DNA of 19,692 nucleotides from CAZQSL01 sp964595945 (GTDB lineage: Bacteria; UBP15; UBA6099; JAJRTR01), in assembly GCA_964595945.1 (NCBI GenBank), contig CAZQSL010000065.1, positions 1 to 19,692 of the forward strand, given 5' to 3'. This document shows positions 14,372-19,692 of the stretch, in pieces. The translations under genes and the position numbers were made by a program. The notes beneath the pieces are model-generated. The model was not told where the DNA came from and did not search any database. It saw only the letters and a program-made list of their open reading frames with translations. Within the stretch, counting starts at the first letter, position 1, and each line of letters starts with the position of its first letter.

Positions 14372-15788
14372 GTATAAAACCTCCGTTTTCCATATGCAGC
14401 ACACGCGTGCAACAAGTATGTATGAATTCCGCGTCATGAGTGACAACGATGACAAGACATCCGCGCGATGCGGCTACGCTCAAGGCCTTGCCGACACGTT
14501 TCATGTTGCCTGCATCGAGGCCGCTTGTGGGTTCGTCGAGGACAAGAGCTTTGGGCGCTGCCACCAGCGCAGCCGCGATCGCAAGGCGCTGCTTTTCGCC
14601 GCCGGACATCGCATGCGGTCTCTCATCCGTTTTTTCTTCCATGCCGACACTCCGCAGTGTCTCCATGATTTTTGCGTGCTGGCCGCCGCGCTCTGGCAGA
14701 GCCATCTGCAATTCGCGGTAAACACTTTCCGTGAACAGTTGATGATCCGTTTCCTGAAATACCATTTTGCATGAACGTATTCTTTTCTTCGGTTTCATGG
14801 GTGTCCCGTCGATGGAAACCGTTCCACTATGCTCCTTATACAAACCGCAGAGTATCATGGCGAGAGTTGTCTTGCCCGTCCCGTTGCCGCCTGTTACGGC
14901 AACGATTTCTCCGCCTGTTCCCTCTATGCATATTTCTTTCAGGACCTCATCACTGGCGGAAGCATAACGATAGGTAATCCCTGTGGCGGCAAGACGGCAT
15001 ACGCTGCTGGTACTACCGGAGCAAACCGGCTCGCCCACGGGCGACAGCGGGATACTTCCCCATCGCAGTCCCATTGTGTTCAACTCTGCATTGCTGAACT
15101 GGAAAAACCGCTTTTCGGAATGGATTTCCGACAGTCTGCCATGGTCCATCACAACGATGCGGTCGGCGATGCCCCGTAAATAATGGATGCGGTGTTCCGA
15201 AATGATTATCGTTTTGCCTTCGCGTTTGAGAAATCGCAGGGCATCCGCCAGTGATTCGACAGCGCTCCCGTCGAGATTCGATGAAGGCTCGTCCATGACC
15301 CATATCTCAGGGCCCATCGCGTAGATCGCGGCGAGAATGACTTTCTGGCGCTCCCCAGCCGACAGATTGAAGATGGCGCGGTCACGCAGTGAGGAGATGC
15401 CGAAACTCTCAAGCGCCTTATCGGCCCGCGATTGCATCATGCTGCGCTCGATCCCCATGTTTTCACAGCCGAATGCTATCTCGTCGATGACATTCGTAGT
15501 GAAGAATTGTGAACGTGGATTTTGAAACACCGTCCCGATCCGGCGTGCTATGGCGTGCATGGGTTCTTCGGCGATATCTTTTCCATCAAATGTCACCATG
15601 CCCGCACGGCGCCCTTTCTCGAAGTGGGGCACAAGTCCGTTCAGGCATTTCACCAGAGTCGACTTGCCACACCCGCTCGGGCCGGTGAATATCAGGCATT
15701 CGCCTCTTTCGACACTCATGTTCACGTCTTTCAGCGCCCAGTCGCTACTGCCCGAATACTGAAAAGACAACTCTGATGTTTTTATCAT
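14349..15788 (-). CDS. Energy-coupling factor transporter ATPase, two fused ABC domains
   Basis: This cytoplasmic motor of an ECF-type importer has both ATPases in one 479-residue chain, in place of separate EcfA1 and EcfA2. Domain 1 has Walker A GPSGCGKST (36-44), Q-loop Q89, signature LSAGERQ (142-148), Walker B ending D166-E167 and switch H199. Domain 2 has Walker A GNGTGKTT (301-308), Q345 in the Q-loop, signature MSGGEKQ (394-400), Walker B LVLDE (415-419) and H451. Both sites look catalytically complete. A linker of about 40 residues (225-265) joins them. It begins 11 bases after the ecfT stop and its end overlaps the first methyltransferase. Confidence 0.95.
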   Translation of the reverse strand: MIKTSELSFQYSGSSDWALKDVNMSVERGECLIFTGPSGCGKSTLVKCLNGLVPHFEKGRRAGMVTFDGKDIAEEPMHAIARRIGTVFQNPRSQFFTTNVIDEIAFGCENMGIERSMMQSRADKALESFGISSLRDRAIFNLSAGERQKVILAAIYAMGPEIWVMDEPSSNLDGSAVESLADALRFLKREGKTIIISEHRIHYLRGIADRIVVMDHGRLSEIHSEKRFFQFSNAELNTMGLRWGSIPLSPVGEPVCSGSTSSVCRLAATGITYRYASASDEVLKEICIEGTGGEIVAVTGGNGTGKTTLAMILCGLYKEHSGTVSIDGTPMKPKKRIRSCKMVFQETDHQLFTESVYRELQMALPERGGQHAKIMETLRSVGMEEKTDERPHAMSGGEKQRLAIAAALVAAPKALVLDEPTSGLDAGNMKRVGKALSVAASRGCLVIVVTHDAEFIHTCCTRVLHMENGGFIHGTTASS

Positions 15789-15799
15789 GCAGCCCCATT

Positions 15800-16498
15800 T
15801 TACGAAATTGAAAACATCGCGTTGTCAACGTACAGAATGACGGCGATGCCAGTTGTCCATATTGCGAGAATCACGTAATCGATCGCACGGAATGAAAGAT
15901 CATGTATGCAGGTTTTCCTGCAAGGCGCTTCTATGCCGCGCGCTATGGCGGCGCGGGCCAGCTCTTCTCCTGTCGTCAGCGAACGTACAAGTAGAGGCAC
16001 CATCATGTATCCGACCGTTTCAAACGGACGGTGTATCAGCCGTCCGGATGTAATCGAAATGCCCCTGACTCGCATGGCATGACGTATTTGTCTGAATTCG
16101 GTGTCGATGGACGGCATGAAGCGCAGACATACTCCGACAGGGATTACCCACCTGCGCGGGATACGCATTTTTTCCATCGCGTGCAGCAGACGGGTTGTTC
16201 GGAGAGTCGCCTGCAAAAATATCATCATTGCGAACAGCGGCCCGAATTTTATGACAATGATTGCGAGTATGCGTACCGAAGTCCATTGCCCCGCGTGATT
16301 GCCGCCGGGCATGGCTTTGAGTCCGATGCCTACGGCAATCGCCACTACGGCATATCCCACGGCAAAGCGCCTCGCTCCCCCGAGCAGACACAGCAACAGG
16401 CAAAGTGCCAGTATGCCCGCCTGCAAAGCCATGTCCACACTATAGATGGATGCTGCCCCTGCCGTTATCGCTAACCATAGTTTCAGGCGGTCGTCCAT
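15800..16498 (-). CDS. Energy-coupling factor transporter transmembrane protein EcfT (CbiQ family)
   Basis: This membrane subunit couples the ATPases to the substrate-binding S-component. The 232-residue protein has hydrophobic segments at about 8-65, 75-100 and a last one near 205-225. Between them lies the cytoplasmic coupling region with two Arg-Gly motifs, AMRVRGIS (about 141-148) and AIARGIEA (about 188-195), which correspond to the paired A-R-G coupling helices of EcfT. The ATG at 16498 has only a weak ribosome-binding site and lies 30 bases after the S-component gene. Order S-T-AA within one operon is typical of a dedicated (group I) ECF importer. Confidence 0.92.
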   Translation of the reverse strand: MDDRLKLWLAITAGAASIYSVDMALQAGILALCLLLCLLGGARRFAVGYAVVAIAVGIGLKAMPGGNHAGQWTSVRILAIIVIKFGPLFAMMIFLQATLRTTRLLHAMEKMRIPRRWVIPVGVCLRFMPSIDTEFRQIRHAMRVRGISITSGRLIHRPFETVGYMMVPLLVRSLTTGEELARAAIARGIEAPCRKTCIHDLSFRAIDYVILAIWTTGIAVILYVDNAMFSIS

Positions 16499-16528
16499 AT
16501 CTGTTATAAACTGTATCCCCAGAAACTA

Positions 16529-17179
16529 TCACTCCCTTCCCATTCCGAAATGACGCTCGATCATCCGCAACGCGGCATATCCGCCTATGATCGCCGTTAT
16601 GAAAGCACAAGCCATTTGCACTAAAAAGAAAGAGGTAGTGAACCTGCCTACCATGTCAGCCATCCCCGGGTCCATAGCGGTCATGCGTTGCACCAGCATG
16701 CTCTTTTTCATAAAGAGAAACGGCCAGAAAGTACCTGCAGTGAGCAGCGGAGTGTAAAGCGCATAAGCCAAAAGCAGCGGTCTTTTCCTCTTTGCCACAC
16801 CATTTCCCGCAATCGCGTCGGCGATCAGTCCGGCGGGTATTGCCGCCATCATCACCGGCCACCACCCCTGCATCAGCCCCACCACGCTCCATACTGCCGC
16901 ATTTATGGTAAATGCCGGACGGCGCGGCGCGATGACTGGCATCATCAGATATACACTCGCGATCAGAAGATTCTCCATACTCTGGTGAAAGAAGTTCAGC
17001 ATAAACGCGAGTGGTCCCAGAAATCCGTATGTAAAAAATATGAAATGACTCAGCACCACCACAAGGGCGTTCAGCACCCCAAGCACGATCAGATCACGCG
17101 TGCGCGAGTCGTTTCCACTCGGGATCATGTGGCTGCTTGCGGGGACGAACTCTTTCACATCAGTGTTTTCACAATACAT
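16529..17179 (-). CDS. ECF transporter S-component (MptD / Trep_Strep-like)
   Basis: This is the substrate-binding membrane subunit of the ECF importer. The 216-residue protein has about five to six hydrophobic segments after a polar N-terminus of some 28 residues. These include LGVLNALVVVLSHFIFF, LMMPVIAPRR with the following helix, and a final FLVQMACAFITAIIGGYAAL. The pattern and the position directly before ecfT support the call, and it resembles the MptD (TIGR02185, Trep_Strep) group of putative S-components, whose substrates are not established. ATG with GAGGTG upstream. It follows the TonB receptor gene after 45 bases. The substrate cannot be read from the sequence. Confidence 0.8.
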   Translation of the reverse strand: MYCENTDVKEFVPASSHMIPSGNDSRTRDLIVLGVLNALVVVLSHFIFFTYGFLGPLAFMLNFFHQSMENLLIASVYLMMPVIAPRRPAFTINAAVWSVVGLMQGWWPVMMAAIPAGLIADAIAGNGVAKRKRPLLLAYALYTPLLTAGTFWPFLFMKKSMLVQRMTAMDPGMADMVGRFTTSFFLVQMACAFITAIIGGYAALRMIERHFGMGRE

Positions 17180-17224
17180 GTTTCACCTCTTGCCGATGCG
17201 GGGGGGGCCGCATGACGCAGCCTT

Positions 17225-19330
17225 TCAGAAGCGTACCCTGAACTGCACTCCTATCCGCGCCGGCTCTCCATCCTGGACAAGTTTTTCACCGCCCCAGTCA
17301 TAAGCGACCGTGTGATAATCGGTGCCAAAAATGTTCTTGCCCCACAATGCCACTTCGAATCGATCTGCATCGTATCCGAGATGCAGATCGAACAGGCTAT
17401 ATGCGCCATCACGGAAAGCGTTTTTGTTGTCAGCATACAAGGCACCGATGAAGCTGTTGTCGATCCGCACAAAATAGCCGCGCGGAGTAGTGTATTTCAC
17501 ACCCAGATGCGCCGTGTATTTTGGTACGTTGGGGATTGCCCTTCCGCTGTAATCATATTGCACAAGTGCCGTATAATCACTATTCCACTCGCTTGCGAGC
17601 CACTCCCTGTACTTTGCGTCCGTATAACCGAACCCCAGAGAGGCATCCCACCCTTTCGCCGGTTTTGCAGCCAACTCGAATTCCACTCCTCGCGAACGGG
17701 CCCTGGCTGCATTTTCCACTTCCATCGCGAACAGCCCGCTGTTGACGTTCATCACCTGTTTGTCGGCCATAGTGACACAGAAAAACGACAGATTGGCCCG
17801 CATCCTGCGCGACGGCCAGTTCTTCTTGATTCCGACTTCGTAATTTGTAGTGTATTCGGGATTATATGAAAAAGTTTCTGTATCCACGGCAAGAGAGTAG
17901 TTGAATCCTCCAGCGAGATAGCCTCTCGATATAGTAATATAGCTGAAAGCGGTGTCGTCGATATCATAGCCCAAGGAGATTTTCGGCAAAATTTCAGCAT
18001 TCTTGATCGTATCCGAAAACTGTGCCCCGGTATTATCTTTTTCGCCGTGCGCGCGCCTGGAGTCATACCTCAGACCAGCCGTGACAGCCAACCTTTTTGT
18101 GACGGCGTAAGTGCCTTCGCCAAAAACGGCATATCCCGAAATATCTATGTCCGTCCTGTCATCCTGCATCACGATGCCATTGGCCTGTTCTATGGTCGTA
18201 TCTTCTCTGGACAGATACAGTCCCGATATCCATTTGAAAGACCTTTCTTCCGCGAGAGGACTTAGCCTGAATTCCTGACTTGAATAGCGGTTTCTGTATT
18301 CGGACAAAGTAGCGCCCCAATCATTCATCGCGTCGCTCGTGCAGTCGTAATCCTGGAGGTTGTTGTTGCGGTAACTGCGAAATCCAGTTATGGAAACGAG
18401 CTTTGTCTTTCGTCCGCTGTATGAGACATTGAGCCCGATACCCGCTCCCTTTTCCTTCTGGAAATCGTCGTTGTCGTGAAGTACGGAATATGGCTCCGAG
18501 CGATAGGCGCCACTGTCGAAACGGTAAACCGCTATGCCATCGTCATTGTCAAGGATGTCGCCAGTCAGGGCAATGTCGTAACGATCGGAGGGCGTCCACC
18601 TCATGGTCGTGCGCAAATTTTTCCTGTCAATCTTCCCCGCCTTGTCATTGCCGTTGTAGAGATTCGTCACAAATCCGTCACTGTTTTCAATCTTGCCGCT
18701 TATTCCCACGAAAGTTTTATCGCTACCGGTCGGCCCTGCCGCGCTGAAACTGAAATTGCCGCCGATCGACTGATCGTATCCGCCAGTGAACGAATCGAGG
18801 TTTCCCGTGATTTCCGCGCGCTTTTCGCCGTCCGGCTTTTTCGTTATTATATTGATGACGCCTGCCTCGTTGTTCGCGCCGTAGAGAGTCCCCTGCGGCC
18901 CCCTCAATACCTCCACACGCTCGATATCGACGAGATCGACAAGATGGGCGTAGTGAAGCGGCACCAGCATATCGTCGATATATATGGAAGTCGGAGAATA
19001 TATGGACGTATCGAAGGATGTGACGCCGCGCATGGTAACTACATTTTCCGATGTGGATTTTTTGAAATAAACATTCGGAGAGAAACGCGTCAATTCATTC
19101 ATATCGCCAATGACCGCGTCATCCATGATTCCTGACTCTATGATAGTGGCGCTGATCGGTACTTTCTGTACGTCCTTCTCTCTCTTTTCAGCTGTTACAA
19201 TGATGGGTTCGAGCGCCACCGGTTCGTCTGCCAATCCATTGGGCTCCTCCGACCCCAATGCTCTCCACCCCGTGAGCGCCGTTGCCAGCACAAGGGCCAT
19301 GAATACTGATCTACCCGCCATTTTCATCAT
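17225..19330 (-). CDS. TonB-dependent outer-membrane receptor
   Basis: This is an outer-membrane beta-barrel for energised uptake of a scarce ligand. The 701-residue precursor has a signal peptide (about 1-27, MALVLATALTG core), a TonB-box-like EPIIVTAEKR (41-50) and a plug domain with VVTMRGVTSFD (97-107), SIYIDDMLVP (115-124) and VEVLRGPQGTLYGAN (139-153). The barrel ends in alternating residues with a terminal Phe (VQFRVRF). The plug and barrel recall siderophore receptors of the FyuA/pesticin type, but ligand assignment is inference. The frame is open to 19507; the ATG at 19330 is chosen because GGAGG (19337-19341) lies 6 bases upstream and it starts the signal peptide. First gene of the transport-methyltransferase run, directly downstream of the broken AraC regulator. 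Confidence 0.95.
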   Translation of the reverse strand: MMKMAGRSVFMALVLATALTGWRALGSEEPNGLADEPVALEPIIVTAEKREKDVQKVPISATIIESGIMDDAVIGDMNELTRFSPNVYFKKSTSENVVTMRGVTSFDTSIYSPTSIYIDDMLVPLHYAHLVDLVDIERVEVLRGPQGTLYGANNEAGVINIITKKPDGEKRAEITGNLDSFTGGYDQSIGGNFSFSAAGPTGSDKTFVGISGKIENSDGFVTNLYNGNDKAGKIDRKNLRTTMRWTPSDRYDIALTGDILDNDDGIAVYRFDSGAYRSEPYSVLHDNDDFQKEKGAGIGLNVSYSGRKTKLVSITGFRSYRNNNLQDYDCTSDAMNDWGATLSEYRNRYSSQEFRLSPLAEERSFKWISGLYLSREDTTIEQANGIVMQDDRTDIDISGYAVFGEGTYAVTKRLAVTAGLRYDSRRAHGEKDNTGAQFSDTIKNAEILPKISLGYDIDDTAFSYITISRGYLAGGFNYSLAVDTETFSYNPEYTTNYEVGIKKNWPSRRMRANLSFFCVTMADKQVMNVNSGLFAMEVENAARARSRGVEFELAAKPAKGWDASLGFGYTDAKYREWLASEWNSDYTALVQYDYSGRAIPNVPKYTAHLGVKYTTPRGYFVRIDNSFIGALYADNKNAFRDGAYSLFDLHLGYDADRFEVALWGKNIFGTDYHTVAYDWGGEKLVQDGEPARIGVQFRVRF

Positions 19331-19516
19331 TTGTGTCCTCCAGCCGTCTTCACCGGATGCTGGCATCCGGTTCCTGACAGTACTTGACGCTGCCTGCTTT
19401 GAAGTGACTTTATCGCAGTTATTCCAGAAAGCGCGTACCCCTAAGGCACTAATGTGTACCCGAAACGACCTGAGTGACCGATATGGTGACACGCCACTGC
19501 ATATCATCGTTTCCGA

Positions 19517-19639
19517 TTATCTGTAATGCGAAGGAGGATGCCCGTAAAACCGCGAAAACGCCCTCGTGAAATGAGTCCTTTCGGAATAGCCCAGCTCAAC
19601 TCCGATCTGTGCCATTGTCAGGCGCCTGTCTTCAAGCAG
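19517..19639 (-). pseudogene. C-terminal fragment of an AraC-family regulator, cut by an insertion element
   Basis: Forty codons on the minus strand encode the second helix-turn-helix of AraC/XylS regulators: LLEDRRLTMAQIGVELGYSE, then THFTRAFSRFYGHPPSHYR and a TAA stop. The match to the family (I-x-x-x-x-G-Y-S-x-x-x-x-F-x-R-A-F, G-x-x-P-x-x-Y-R) is excellent up to 19639, where IS21-like terminal sequence begins. The regulator's remainder is not present before the edge. Its position just upstream of the TonB receptor, same strand, suggests it once controlled that operon, as AraC-type YbtA controls the siderophore receptor FyuA. Confidence 0.8.
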
Positions 19640-19692
19640 TGTTAAACGGCGAGCAAAAATGACCCATGGCGGCGTCGAAAATTGACCCACCC
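19640..19692. mobile_element. End of a probable IS21-family element
   Basis: The sequence from TGTTAAACGG at 19640 onward has the TG terminus and the spaced repeats AAAAATGACCCA (19655-19666) and AAAATTGACCCACC (19678-19691). This is the pattern of repeated transposase-binding sites at IS21-family ends. The element runs off the window; istA/istB are not visible. It interrupts the AraC gene. Confidence 0.65.

Noticed and set aside
16031..16474. 147-codon plus-strand ORF opposite ecfT
   Set aside because: Composition is rich in His, Arg, Tyr and Cys with no domain; the opposite strand carries a clear EcfT.
18476..19135. 219-codon plus-strand ORF inside the TonB receptor gene
   Set aside because: Shadow of the receptor frame; no recognisable domain or start signal.
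1..19692. CRISPR array or phage module
   Set aside because: No regularly spaced repeats and no recognisable cas, integrase, capsid or tail genes were found.

Overview
The window suggests a motile, diderm (Gram-negative-type) bacterium of roughly balanced G+C. It carries a flagellin gene under a FliW/CsrA pair, a TonB-dependent outer-membrane receptor, a lipoprotein signal peptidase, and a groESL operon with a CIRCE operator. TGA is used as a normal stop in several genes (DUF4127 gene, lspA, HDOD gene), so the standard bacterial code applies. I cannot place it in a phylum from this sequence alone.

Left part (1-7.3 kb, all genes on the minus strand). lspA, a DUF4127 gene and archease form a likely operon, with a ribosome-binding-site-like motif and an ATG at the left edge hinting at a further gene (rtcB would be expected beside archease). 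Next come an HDOD signalling gene with its own terminator and an unrecognised 277-residue gene behind a structured leader. The flagellar regulatory block follows in the order fliW, csrA, a 60-residue small ORF, flagellin. The flagellin and small-ORF leaders share an almost identical start region. Each also has a hairpin exposing GGA in its loop, the signature of CsrA binding, so both look like CsrA targets under FliW control.

Middle (7.3-11.3 kb). There is a tRNA-Pro(TGG) with a good promoter, then about 650 bp with only palindromes and no convincing gene, then sigma70-type promoter, CIRCE, groES, groEL and a strong terminator on the plus strand. Downstream lies a decayed IS66-type transposase with an internal deletion and a frameshift.

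Right part (11.3-19.7 kb, minus strand). One compact gene run reads TonB receptor, ECF S-component, EcfT, a double-ABC EcfA, two paralogous class I methyltransferases of the dimerising O-methyltransferase type, and a third methyltransferase of the leucine-carboxyl-methyltransferase-like (COG3315) type. The layout suggests a dedicated system that brings a small molecule across both membranes and methylates it or a related product. The substrate is unknown. Two lesions suggest decay or loss of control: the upstream AraC-type regulator is cut by what looks like the end of an IS21-family element at the window edge, and the last methyltransferase has an in-frame TGA about 50 codons before its natural end. 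This transporter-methyltransferase operon and the CsrA leaders are the most interesting parts of the window.
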